Shown in pieces: positions 1-6,510 of a stretch of 8,914 nucleotides of DNA. Positions within the stretch are counted from its first letter, which is position 1. Each line of letters begins with the position of its first letter. Position numbers and translations under genes: made by a program. Source of the DNA: Bacillota bacterium (GTDB taxonomy: Bacteria > Bacillota > DTU065); contig DUTE01000425.1 in the NCBI GenBank assembly GCA_012842235.1, forward strand, positions 1 through 8,914, given 5' to 3'. The notes beneath the pieces were generated by a model. The model was not told the origin of the DNA. It ran no database searches and worked only from the letters and a program-made list of their open reading frames with translations.

Positions 1-896
1 TCGTAGTCAGTACGATCGGCAGCACCCCAAAGTTCACCCCAACCAAAAGGAAACTCAAATTCAAAATCGGTTGTGGCAACAGAGTAGTGAGAAAGTTCTT
101 CTGGTTTATGATCTCTAGTTCTGATTTTGTCTTTATTTAATCCTAGGCTAAGTAACCATTGGTAGCAGAACTCTTTCCAATATTTGAACCAATCTAAGTC
201 TTCTCCAGGCTTACAGAAAAACTGTAGTTCCATCTGCTCAAATTCACGGGTGCGGAAGATAAAGTTACCAGGGGTAATCTCGTTACGGAAGCTTTTTCCT
301 ATTTGAGCGATACCAAAGGGTATTTTCTTTCTAGAACTACGTTGGACATTTTTAAAGTTTACAAAGATGCCTTGGGCGGTTTCAGGACGCAAATAGATTT
401 CATTTACACTTTCCTCAGTAACACCTTGGAAAGTTTTGAACATAAGATTAAATTGACGAATTGTAGTAAAATCGTGGCTGTTGCAACTAGGACAGGGGAC
501 TTTATTATCTTTAATATATTGTGCAAGTTTATCGTAAGACCATCCATCTACTTGCATTTCTTCGCCTTTTTTCAAAGCAAATTCCTCAATAAGTTTATCT
601 GCACGAAATCGTTCTTTACATTTGCGGCAGTCGATAAGTGGGTCAGAGAAGCTTGAAAGATGCCCGGATGCTTCCCAGGTTTTAGGGTTCATAAGAATGG
701 CTGCATCTAAGCCAACATTATGGGGCGACTCCTGAACAAATTTTTTCCACCAAGCTCTTTTTACATTGTTTTTTAATTCTACTCCTAAAGGGCCATAGTC
801 CCATGTGTTGGCTAGGCCTCCGTAGATTTCAGATCCAGGGAAAACAAAACCTCTTGTTTTACATAAATTCACAAGACGATCCATAGAAACTGTCAT
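1..896 (-). CDS. glyQS: Glycyl-tRNA synthetase, dimeric type (3' end outside window)
   Basis: Class II aminoacyl-tRNA synthetase that charges tRNA-Gly with glycine in the cytoplasm. Seen: translation of the minus strand from the ATG at 896-894 gives 298 uninterrupted codons to the window edge, about two thirds of the family's usual length of roughly 460. The N-terminus carries a typical [12 protein letters not shown] block (residues 16-27). A Cys4 zinc site is formed by CRKC (90-93) and CPSC (135-138). [10 protein letters not shown] is at 169-178, the class II motif 2 region [20 protein letters not shown] at 203-222, and [14 protein letters not shown] at 285-298. These identify the single-chain alpha2 enzyme rather than the separate GlyQ/GlyS subunits. 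A GGAAGGAG ribosome binding site (904-911) lies in the 15-nt gap after the methionine sulfoxide reductase gene, so the two are probably co-transcribed. No T-box leader is visible upstream. The anticodon-binding domain lies beyond the left edge. Confidence 0.97.
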   Translation of the reverse strand, partial: MTVSMDRLVNLCKTRGFVFPGSEIYGGLANTWDYGPLGVELKNNVKRAWWKKFVQESPHNVGLDAAILMNPKTWEASGHLSSFSDPLIDCRKCKERFRADKLIEEFALKKGEEMQVDGWSYDKLAQYIKDNKVPCPSCNSHDFTTIRQFNLMFKTFQGVTEESVNEIYLRPETAQGIFVNFKNVQRSSRKKIPFGIAQIGKSFRNEITPGNFIFRTREFEQMELQFFCKPGEDLDWFKYWKEFCYQWLLSLGLNKDKIRTRDHKPEELSHYSVATTDFEFEFPFGWGELWGAADRTDY

Positions 897-911
897 AAAA
901 AATCTCCTTCC

Positions 912-1385
912 TTAGCAATCAACAAAATCTTCAAGGTTGCAATATTCTGTAACAATAGATGCTACAGATTCTAGCATTTTCCTGTCTTCTTCTGTAAATC
1001 TAGAGTAGGAAGTGCTATCTATATCAAGAACACCTAAAGTACGCTTGTTTTTAATAAGTGGTATAACGATCTCAGAATTAGATCTTATATCGCAGGCTAT
1101 ATGTCCGGGAAATTTGTGGACATCAGGAACAACAATAGTTTTTTGTTCTTGAAAAGCTGTGCCACACACTCCTTTGCCAATATCAATACTCACACAGGCG
1201 ACTCTGCCCTGAAAAGGCCCTAAAATGAGCTTTTTATTTTTTAGAAGGTAAAAACCAGCCCAACTAATATCGGGCATTCTTTCAAACAACAGAGCGGAAA
1301 CATTAGCTAATGAAGCAAGCCAATGAGGCTCTGAACATACAAGGGTTTTTACATCATTAACAAGATTGGCATGATAAGTAGGCAA
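912..1385 (-). CDS. msrC: Free methionine-(R)-sulfoxide reductase (GAF domain)
   Basis: Cytoplasmic single-domain GAF protein of 157 residues, similar to E. coli YebR/MsrC and B. subtilis YtsP. It reduces free (not protein-bound) methionine-(R)-sulfoxide back to methionine. Seen: WAGFYLL (42-48), LGPFQGRVACV (55-65), GKGVCGTA (70-77), PGHIACD (93-99), SNSEIVIPL (102-110) and GVLDID (118-123). The three family cysteines are present at 64, 74 and 98. Their spacing of 10 and 24 matches Cys84/94/118 of the E. coli enzyme, where Cys118 is catalytic, so it should be active. The start is TTG (1385-1383): an in-frame TGA lies three codons upstream, and GAGGTGA (1398-1392) sits 6 nt before it. It is first in a leftward pair with glyQS. 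The pairing of an oxidative-damage repair enzyme with a tRNA synthetase looks positional rather than functional. Confidence 0.94.
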   Translation of the reverse strand: MPTYHANLVNDVKTLVCSEPHWLASLANVSALLFERMPDISWAGFYLLKNKKLILGPFQGRVACVSIDIGKGVCGTAFQEQKTIVVPDVHKFPGHIACDIRSNSEIVIPLIKNKRTLGVLDIDSTSYSRFTEEDRKMLESVASIVTEYCNLEDFVDC

Positions 1386-1571
1386 AGTGTTTCACCTCTT
1401 CAAAAGTCTTCCTAAATTCTTTCGTGAAAATGTCTCCTTATCCTCTAGTTAAGGCTATAGCATTATTCTACCATATTATCTTTGAGATGTTTCAGGTAGG
1501 AGAACATGTGGCATAAAAAGAATTGCATTCATAAAGAGAATAGTAATTTAATTAAGTGAGGCGAAAGTGCC
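1386..1571. other. Divergent intergenic region (msrC / GHL10 gene)
   Basis: This 186-nt AT-rich spacer must hold the promoters of the leftward msrC-glyQS unit and of the rightward secreted-protein gene. No confident sigma-A pair could be picked. On the plus strand TTGAGA (1482-1487) is a good -35 but has no matching -10 at 16-18 nt. On the minus strand TAGAAT is a plausible -10 without a good -35. No T-box signature (such as AGGGTGGNACCGCG), no strong terminator and no convincing small ORF were seen. Confidence 0.4.
1392..1398 (-). promoter_or_regulatory. Ribosome binding site fixing the msrC TTG start
   Basis: Read on the minus strand this is GAGGTGA, 6 nt upstream of TTG at 1385-1383. No ATG or GTG in the msrC frame lies between the upstream in-frame TGA (1394-1392) and the TTG, so this site and the stop together define the start. 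Confidence 0.75.
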
Positions 1572-3194
1572 ATGAACCTAAAAAAGCAATTATTCCTTGT
1601 TATTCTAATAATAATCTCTGTTAGTATTTATTCAAGTGCAGATTTAACATCACTTAACAAAATACTGAGCCAGGATATAGCCTATGCAAAAGAATATCTC
1701 AGTTTTATGGAGCAAGCTAATAAGGGCAAAGACTATCTTGGAGCAAAAAAAGATCTTGATATGGCAATATCTCTAGCCAACCGTATTAATGATGAAGGTG
1801 AGATATATTTTAGACAAGCAAGGATAAAACTAGAAGAGTTTTGGGTAAAAGCAAGCTATGCTCCTTTAGCGACAACGAGGCTAGCATATATCAATGCAGA
1901 AGAGTTTACTCGCAAAACCTTAGCAAAGGATCTGAAAAAATATCTTGTTGAACTGTCTGAAATGGGCTTTAATGGAGTAATAGTAGATACAATGCGATGT
2001 GATGGCTACACACTCTATCCCACTAGCAAAATGGTGCAATACAGATTACTTCAAGGAAGTGACCCAATAAAAGAGCTTTGTCGCTCGGCTAAAGAACTTG
2101 ATCTTGATCTTTTTTTAGTAATGGATGTAGGGTTTATTGCTGAAGGCGGTGTGATTCCTTTTGTAGTTTCTAAACATCCAGACTGGGTTGCTATTAGCGA
2201 ATCTGGTAATCTATTTGATTTAAATAAACGCCTGTATTTAAACCTATCCCATCAAGATGTAAGAAGTTTTTATCTTGATATAGCCCAGGAACTAGCGGAT
2301 TATAATATTGATGGTCTTTTATTGAGATTTTCTTATCCAAAGATAGATGAAGTAGGCAATGATTTTTCCTATGATACTTATTCACGAAAACTTTTTGAAC
2401 AACAATACGGTTATGACCCACTAAAAAGTAAGGGAGAAAATAATGTTGAGTGGGTTGAGTGGAGGACAGAACAAATAAACAGCCTAGTTGGACAGATTTA
2501 CCGTCACCTAAATACTGATAGGAAAAATACTAGGTTGGGAGCTATAGTTTTGGCAGATGAGGAGCAAGGCATTGCAAATTTAAAAAATGAGAGACTTCTT
2601 GACTGGCAAACATGGATCGCTAGAGGGTATATACAGTATCTTTTCCCACAAATAGCTAGTAGAAGCCAGTTTGAAGATGTTTCAGAAACTTTGCTAATGA
2701 ACAAGGGAGCCTTTCTCTATTATCCTTTGTTAGTTGCAGAAGAGGATTTTAGACTCTGCGATATGTTGTGTACTCTTAATGAAATGCAACTACTCGGAGG
2801 ATTTGCTCTAGGAAATATAATGGAATTAGACTATACTGAGATAGATTTCTTAAAAAAAGGGCCCCTATATGGCAAAACAGTGTCACTACACAAAAACCCC
2901 TGGAGAGCACTTATGCTTAATTTTAGTCAGCTAGAAAAAGAGGCACCAAGAGACTGGGTAAGTGATCTAACAGATTTTAACGATAATCTATCAAAATTGG
3001 TTATGGCTCCTGCAGGGACAACGTATATAGAAGTATTAGACAAAGTAAAGAATAGTTTAGTTAATTTACAGCGAAAAGCTGATACAGGAACAACAGCTTT
3101 TGATCGACGTATGCAATGTGAATTGATTACAGCAGAGAGACTTTTGCAAGTTGGTATAAAAGAACGTACCCCTCAAGGAAAGAAACGGTTTTAG
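1572..3194 (+). CDS. Secreted GHL10-like (DUF187-type) TIM-barrel protein, possibly degenerate active site
   Basis: A 540-residue exported protein resembling the glycosyl-hydrolase-like GHL10 family (YngK/YddW group), whose members are thought to act on glycans or the cell wall. Seen: a signal peptide (Lys4-Lys5, hydrophobic 7-20) with likely cleavage after Ser-Ser-Ala23. Residues about 30-98 look helical. The barrel then starts at TRLAYINAEEF (102-112), with GFNGVIVDT (132-140), HPDW (202-205), YLNLSHQDVRSFYLDI (222-237), NIDGLLLRFSYP (245-256), YDPL (281-284), WRTEQINSLV (297-306) and YIQYLFPQI (353-361). Residues 365-540 match nothing I recognise. In the family the segment after the strand ending in DG normally contains an acidic residue (DGIHFDD or DGIHLDY type). 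Here it reads DGLLLRF, so catalysis may be lost or altered. The ribosome binding site is TGAGG (1557-1561). Fold assignment is fairly firm; substrate is unknown. Confidence 0.78.
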   Translation: MNLKKQLFLVILIIISVSIYSSADLTSLNKILSQDIAYAKEYLSFMEQANKGKDYLGAKKDLDMAISLANRINDEGEIYFRQARIKLEEFWVKASYAPLATTRLAYINAEEFTRKTLAKDLKKYLVELSEMGFNGVIVDTMRCDGYTLYPTSKMVQYRLLQGSDPIKELCRSAKELDLDLFLVMDVGFIAEGGVIPFVVSKHPDWVAISESGNLFDLNKRLYLNLSHQDVRSFYLDIAQELADYNIDGLLLRFSYPKIDEVGNDFSYDTYSRKLFEQQYGYDPLKSKGENNVEWVEWRTEQINSLVGQIYRHLNTDRKNTRLGAIVLADEEQGIANLKNERLLDWQTWIARGYIQYLFPQIASRSQFEDVSETLLMNKGAFLYYPLLVAEEDFRLCDMLCTLNEMQLLGGFALGNIMELDYTEIDFLKKGPLYGKTVSLHKNPWRALMLNFSQLEKEAPRDWVSDLTDFNDNLSKLVMAPAGTTYIEVLDKVKNSLVNLQRKADTGTTAFDRRMQCELITAERLLQVGIKERTPQGKKRF

Positions 3195-3204
3195 AAGTTT
3201 TAAA

Positions 3205-3232
3205 TACACAAATTATGTAAATATGCTAAAAT
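3205..3232 (+). promoter_or_regulatory. Candidate sigma-A promoter with extended -10
   Basis: In the 83-nt gap before the three-helix membrane protein gene, TACACA (3205-3210, 4 of 6 to the -35 consensus) is followed after 16 nt by TAAAAT (3227-3232, 5 of 6 to the -10 consensus). A TGC just before the -10 makes it an extended -10. Transcription would start near 3239, about 24 nt before the AAAGGAGGT ribosome binding site (3263-3271). The prediction is by eye. Confidence 0.4.
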
Positions 3233-3277
3233 ATCTATACGGTTGGTGAATTATACCTAAGCAAAGGAGGTAGAGAT

Positions 3278-3853
3278 ATGAATCCTGAATATCCCTATAT
3301 TCATTTAGCAAGAAGAAGCTTAAAAGATGTTTTAAGAGATGATATAATCTATTTAGTACTTAGTATTATACCTATTACACTCTGGGTTAGTGGTGTTTAT
3401 TTTGGACTTATTCCTGATAATATTTCTACTTCATGGACGATTATTCTTGCGGCAGCTTTGTTCATTCTTACCTATGAGTTTGCAGAGTCATTTCGTCGCC
3501 CTGAAGAATTACAGGGTTTTGGTTATGGTACCTATACGAGGTTGATGTGGATAATTTATATTAAAATTCTTTACCTGCTTATGCAATTAGCTTTCTTACT
3601 ACATTTACCCGCTGAGCATATCATGCATAAATGGGGTGTAAATGTCAGAGCTCTAGCTAAAAAGGATGCAGGTAAGTGGATGTACCCAGTCGATGCTCAT
3701 CTTAAAAAAGCAGGTTTAAATCTAACCAACGACCTAAGGGCTTCCGAATATCGCAAGATGACTCAAAATACTCTTAAAATTGACTTTACACCAGAAGATC
3801 AATACCATCTTAGACTTCTTCTTCGTGAACTATGGCCTGAATACGAACATTAG
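3278..3853 (+). CDS. Unrecognised three-helix membrane protein
   Basis: A 191-residue protein that I do not recognise as any named family. Seen: a short charged N-terminus, then three hydrophobic segments at about 23-45, 52-68 and 87-109. A soluble, mixed-charge C-terminal tail of some 80 residues (111-191) follows, rich in Lys, Arg, Asp and Glu. The loop between helices 2 and 3 has the motif ESFRRPEELQGFGYG (70-84). Helix 3 is aromatic-rich. By charge balance the tail is probably cytoplasmic, but the topology is not certain. The start is well supported by AAAGGAGGT (3263-3271) six nt before the ATG. It lies 83 nt after the secreted barrel protein, behind a candidate promoter of its own, and 56 nt before the ECF S-component gene. 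A role in transport or envelope function is only a positional guess. Codon use and AT content resemble the neighbours. Confidence 0.85.
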   Translation: MNPEYPYIHLARRSLKDVLRDDIIYLVLSIIPITLWVSGVYFGLIPDNISTSWTIILAAALFILTYEFAESFRRPEELQGFGYGTYTRLMWIIYIKILYLLMQLAFLLHLPAEHIMHKWGVNVRALAKKDAGKWMYPVDAHLKKAGLNLTNDLRASEYRKMTQNTLKIDFTPEDQYHLRLLLRELWPEYEH

Positions 3854-3874
3854 GTTTGTATTAGGATAAAATCA

Positions 3875-3894
3875 CTCTGACCTTAAAGGCAGAG
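3875..3894 (+). promoter_or_regulatory. Imperfect hairpin just upstream of the S-component ribosome binding site
   Basis: CTCTG-A-CCT, loop TAA, AGG-CAGAG forms an 8-bp stem with one bulged A. It ends 2 nt before the GGGAGG ribosome binding site (3897-3902). It lacks a directly following U tract, so it is not a standard terminator. It could affect translation initiation or mRNA stability, or be chance. Confidence 0.3.
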
Positions 3895-3896
3895 AT

Positions 3897-3902
3897 GGGA
3901 GG
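3897..3902 (+). promoter_or_regulatory. Ribosome binding site deciding the S-component start
   Basis: GGGAGG sits 7 nt before ATG 3910-3912. It overlaps the upstream in-frame ATG (3895-3897), which itself has no ribosome binding site. The later ATG is therefore preferred. Confidence 0.8.
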
Positions 3903-3909
3903 ATTTTTA

Positions 3910-4431
3910 ATGAGTAAAAATGTTTCTAGTAAAAGTGGCTCAACGTATGTTCGCAAAATTACTGTAGCAGGTTTACTAGGAGGTATCGCCATTTTATTGG
4001 GTGTAACTTCACTAGGTTTTATTCCTACTCCTTTTGGGTTAACTTTAACGATCATGCATATACCTGTTATATTGGGAGCTATTCTTGAAGGCCCTACAGT
4101 AGGTTTTGCTACAGGTCTTATCTTTGGGTTGTCAAGCTTTTTATGGCCTCGCTCACCAGCAATGGCTGATCCTTTAGTTTCTATCTTACCGAGGCTTTTA
4201 ATTGGTCCTGTTGCCTATTTGGCTTACAAATATACTAACAAAGAATGGGCAGCAGCTATTTTTGGTACAGCAACAAATACTATTGGCGTATTAGGCATGA
4301 TCCTTATTCGGGGTTATCTTCCCGCTAAGGTTGTTTATACAGTAGCCCTTACAAATGGCATATCAGAAATTATTCTAGCTGTTATCCTCGTGCAGCTTTT
4401 AATTAAACCACTAGAAAGATTTCGCAGATGA
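3910..4431 (+). CDS. panT: ECF transporter S component, probable pantothenate uptake protein
   Basis: Substrate-binding membrane subunit of an energy-coupling-factor vitamin importer, 173 residues, a normal size for the family. It would work with shared EcfA/EcfA'/EcfT subunits, which are not encoded here. Seen: a short basic N-terminus, then about six hydrophobic segments starting with KITVAGLLGGIAILLG (16-31). A TIMHIPVILGAILEGPTVG block (47-65), SFLWPRSP (76-83) and PRLLIGPVAYL (94-104) follow; these resemble the ECF S-component family (PF12822-like). The start at 3910 is chosen from the GGGAGG site 7 nt upstream. Specificity is inferred from the next gene, coaX, which phosphorylates pantothenate; PanT-coaX pairing is known in Bacillota. 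The family is firm, the substrate less so. A strong hairpin begins 3 nt after the stop codon. Confidence 0.82.
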   Translation: MSKNVSSKSGSTYVRKITVAGLLGGIAILLGVTSLGFIPTPFGLTLTIMHIPVILGAILEGPTVGFATGLIFGLSSFLWPRSPAMADPLVSILPRLLIGPVAYLAYKYTNKEWAAAIFGTATNTIGVLGMILIRGYLPAKVVYTVALTNGISEIILAVILVQLLIKPLERFRR

Positions 4432-4433
4432 AG

Positions 4434-4456
4434 AAGGCAGGGGTTACCCCTGCCTT
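4434..4456 (+). terminator. Strong hairpin between the S-component gene and coaX (terminator-like)
   Basis: A perfect 10-bp stem, AAGGCAGGGG / CCCCTGCCTT with loop TTA, starts 3 nt after the S-component stop and is followed by GTTTATTAAT. Its T tract is broken, so it may be a leaky terminator or an mRNA-processing or stabilising hairpin. Only 31 nt separate it from the coaX start, which leaves little room for a new promoter. Complete termination would therefore isolate coaX. Confidence 0.5.
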
Positions 4457-4472
4457 GTTTATTAATAGTAAA

Positions 4473-4480
4473 AGAAGGTG
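4473..4480 (+). promoter_or_regulatory. Ribosome binding site deciding the coaX start
   Basis: AGAAGGTG lies 7 nt before ATG 4488-4490. It rules out the in-frame ATG at 4428, which would add 20 unrelated residues encoded through the hairpin. Confidence 0.8.
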
Positions 4481-4487
4481 TAGAAAG

Positions 4488-5252
4488 ATGCTTCTTGTCA
4501 TCGATATAGGTAACACTCATTCTGTTATAGGGATATATGATAAGGATGAATTGAGATCTTCTTGGAGACTTGCTTCGGATAAGACTAAAACCGCTGACGA
4601 ACTAGGGATACTATTTGGGGAACTTTTTAGAATAAAGAATATTAAAAATAGTGATCTAAAGGCCTGTATCATTTCTTCTGTTGTACCCCCATTGACCCCT
4701 AATGTAGTAGCAATGTGTAGAGAATATTTTGGCCTAGAGCCTATTTTAATAGGTCCAGGGCTTAAAACAGGATTAAATATAAAATATGAAAACCCTAAAG
4801 AAGTAGGTGCAGATAGGATCGTTAATGCTGTAGCCGCACTTAACCTTTACGGGGGACCTCTTATAGTTGTCGATTTTGGTACAGCTACAACTTTTTGCGC
4901 AATTAGTGAGAAACATGAGTATATTGGTGGTGTAATCTGTCCTGGTATTGGTATCTCTGCTGAGGCTTTAGTAAGTAAGGCATCGAAGTTACCAAGAGTT
5001 GAGCTTGTAAAACCAGATCAGATTGTAGGTAAAAACACAGTGGCAAGTATGCAATCTGGACTTTTTTATGGTTATGCAAGTCAGGTAGATGGAATTGTTC
5101 TTAAAATGCAACAAGAACTAGGATGGCATGCTAAGGTAATATTTACAGGGGGCTTAGCAAGCCTTCTAAGTGAAGGTTGCCAAACAGTAGATGAAGTCAA
5201 CCCTAATTTGACATTAGAAGGTTTAAGACTTATCTATGAACTCAACCAATGA
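4488..5252 (+). CDS. coaX: Type III pantothenate kinase
   Basis: Catalyses the first committed step of coenzyme A synthesis, ATP-dependent phosphorylation of pantothenate to 4'-phosphopantothenate, in the cytoplasm. Seen: 254 residues, normal for CoaX, with the ASKHA-fold signatures. These are the phosphate-binding LLVIDIGNT (2-10, Asp6), the pantothenate-site GADRIVNAVAA (107-117) with the catalytic Asp109, and VVDFGTATTF (127-136, Asp129). YIGGVICPGI (145-154) and FTGGLA (219-224) follow. All key residues are intact. Type III enzymes are known to be insensitive to CoA feedback and to need a monovalent cation. A longer reading frame opens at ATG 4428 but the ribosome binding site at 4473-4480 selects 4488. 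It follows the probable pantothenate transporter across a hairpin and is tightly linked to hflX, whose ribosome binding site begins within the coaX stop. Confidence 0.96.
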   Translation: MLLVIDIGNTHSVIGIYDKDELRSSWRLASDKTKTADELGILFGELFRIKNIKNSDLKACIISSVVPPLTPNVVAMCREYFGLEPILIGPGLKTGLNIKYENPKEVGADRIVNAVAALNLYGGPLIVVDFGTATTFCAISEKHEYIGGVICPGIGISAEALVSKASKLPRVELVKPDQIVGKNTVASMQSGLFYGYASQVDGIVLKMQQELGWHAKVIFTGGLASLLSEGCQTVDEVNPNLTLEGLRLIYELNQ

Positions 5253-5256
5253 GGTG
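5251..5256 (+). promoter_or_regulatory. Ribosome binding site for hflX, overlapping the coaX stop
   Basis: GAGGTG begins inside the TGA stop of coaX (5250-5252) and lies 6 nt before TTG 5263-5265. It decides the hflX start and implies translational coupling between the two genes. Confidence 0.7.
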
Positions 5257-5262
5257 TTTAAT

Positions 5263-6510
5263 TTGGAGAGAGCAGTTTTAATTGCTGTTAAAACTAGATG
5301 GGATGATATAGATGTAGATACTTCCTTAGATGAACTAGAAGATTTAGCAAATACAGCTGGAGTTGAAACTGTAGCACGTGTAATTCAAGCAAAAGAAAGT
5401 CCAGATAAGTTTACTTACCTAGGCATTGGGCGCATAGAGGAACTAAGAGATTTTGTTTTAACTAATGATATAGATGTAGTAATCGCTGATGATGAACTTT
5501 CTCCTCTACAGATGGAAAAAATAGGAGAAGTACTGGAAATTAAAATAATGGATCGGACTGGGTTGATCTTAGATATTTTTGCTCAAAGAGCAAAAAGTAA
5601 AGAAGGACAACTCCAGGTGGAATTGGCACAGCTTAGGTATCTTCTTCCTCGGTTAAAAGGTTCAAGAGAAGGACTTTCTCGCCTTGGTGGTGGTATAGGT
5701 ACAAGAGGACCTGGTGAAACCAAGCTTGAAGTTGACCGTCGTATTGTAAGGACTAGGATTGCTTCTTTAAGAAGAGAACTCGAAGATGTAGTTAGTCATA
5801 GAGAACAACAAAGAAAACAACGCAAAGAAAATCAGGTTCCACAGGTCTCGTTAGTGGGGTATACTAATGCAGGGAAGTCTTCTTTACTAACAAAACTTAC
5901 AGGTTCTCAGACCTATGCTGCAGATCAGCTTTTTGCAACATTAGATCCATTAGTAAGACGTTGGTTACTCCCAAATAATCAGGAGATTCTTATCGCTGAT
6001 ACAGTTGGTTTTATTCGTAAATTGCCTCATGATTTAATAGCTGCATTTAGAGCTACACTTGAGGAATTAAAAGATGCAACATTACTATTGCATGTTGTGG
6101 ATTCAAAAGGTATTGATTTTGATGCACAGATAAGCTCAGTAAATGAAACCTTAAATGCGATAGGTTGCAAAGTCCCTTCACTTATGGTTTTTTCAAAAGC
6201 AGATCTTTTATCAGAAGGCGAAAAGAATTTTATTAAGACTATGTATCCAGATGCTATCTTGGTTTCAGCACTAACAGGTCAAGGGCTAGATGAATTAGGA
6301 GAAGCAGTCATAAAAAAAGCTCATCTAGGGAAAGTAGAATTAAACTTGCAGTTTCCCTATTCTAGTATAGATTGGCTTAATCGTCTTTATGAAGATGGAG
6401 AGGTCAAAACAGTGACCTATGATGAAGAAGGTCTTAAGGTGACTGCTGAAGTAAGTATGATTTTGGCAGAAATCCTTTTGCCATATATTGTTGAGGAGGA
6501 GTTATCATGA
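5263..6510 (+). CDS. hflX: Ribosome-associated GTPase HflX
   Basis: GTPase that binds the 50S subunit and splits or rescues stalled ribosomes, notably under stress. Seen, numbering from TTG 5263 (415 residues): an N-terminal HflX domain with FTYLGIGRIEEL (50-61) and DDELSPLQ (76-83). RLGGGIGTRGPGETKLEVDR (140-159) precedes a charged linker at about 161-189. The G domain has G1 GYTNAGKSS (199-207), G2 FATLDP (224-229), G3 DTVGF (246-250), G4 SKAD (311-314) and G5 SAL (335-337). A C-terminal domain follows. G4 has Ser in place of the usual Asn of NKxD. An ATG at 5236 is in frame but would overlap coaX by 17 nt and has no ribosome binding site, whereas GAGGTG lies 6 nt before the TTG. The stop overlaps the next start (ATGA, 6507-6510). 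Confidence 0.95.
   Translation: MERAVLIAVKTRWDDIDVDTSLDELEDLANTAGVETVARVIQAKESPDKFTYLGIGRIEELRDFVLTNDIDVVIADDELSPLQMEKIGEVLEIKIMDRTGLILDIFAQRAKSKEGQLQVELAQLRYLLPRLKGSREGLSRLGGGIGTRGPGETKLEVDRRIVRTRIASLRRELEDVVSHREQQRKQRKENQVPQVSLVGYTNAGKSSLLTKLTGSQTYAADQLFATLDPLVRRWLLPNNQEILIADTVGFIRKLPHDLIAAFRATLEELKDATLLLHVVDSKGIDFDAQISSVNETLNAIGCKVPSLMVFSKADLLSEGEKNFIKTMYPDAILVSALTGQGLDELGEAVIKKAHLGKVELNLQFPYSSIDWLNRLYEDGEVKTVTYDEEGLKVTAEVSMILAEILLPYIVEEELS

Noticed and set aside
303..656. Plus-strand open frame of 117 codons
   Set aside because: Lies antisense within the well-supported glyQS coding region. It has no ribosome binding site and no family likeness.
1320..1440. Possible minus-strand micro-ORF overlapping the msrC start
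   Set aside because: It has no ATG, and its GTG lacks a properly spaced ribosome binding site. The msrC TTG has a better one in another frame.
1523..1552. Promoter TTGCAT / 18 nt / TTTAAT before the GHL10 gene
   Set aside because: The start site would fall on or past the ribosome binding site, and the -35 matches only 3 of 6.
3844..3872. Promoter CGAACA / 17 nt / TAAAAT before the S-component gene
   Set aside because: The -35 matches only 3 of 6; the -10 alone is common in AT-rich DNA.
3895..3909. Upstream ATG that would extend the S component by five residues
   Set aside because: It overlaps the ribosome binding site used by ATG 3910 and has none of its own.
4428..4487. N-terminal extension of coaX from ATG 4428
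   Set aside because: The added residues run through the hairpin and do not resemble CoaX. A good ribosome binding site lies directly before ATG 4488, where the family's N-terminus begins.
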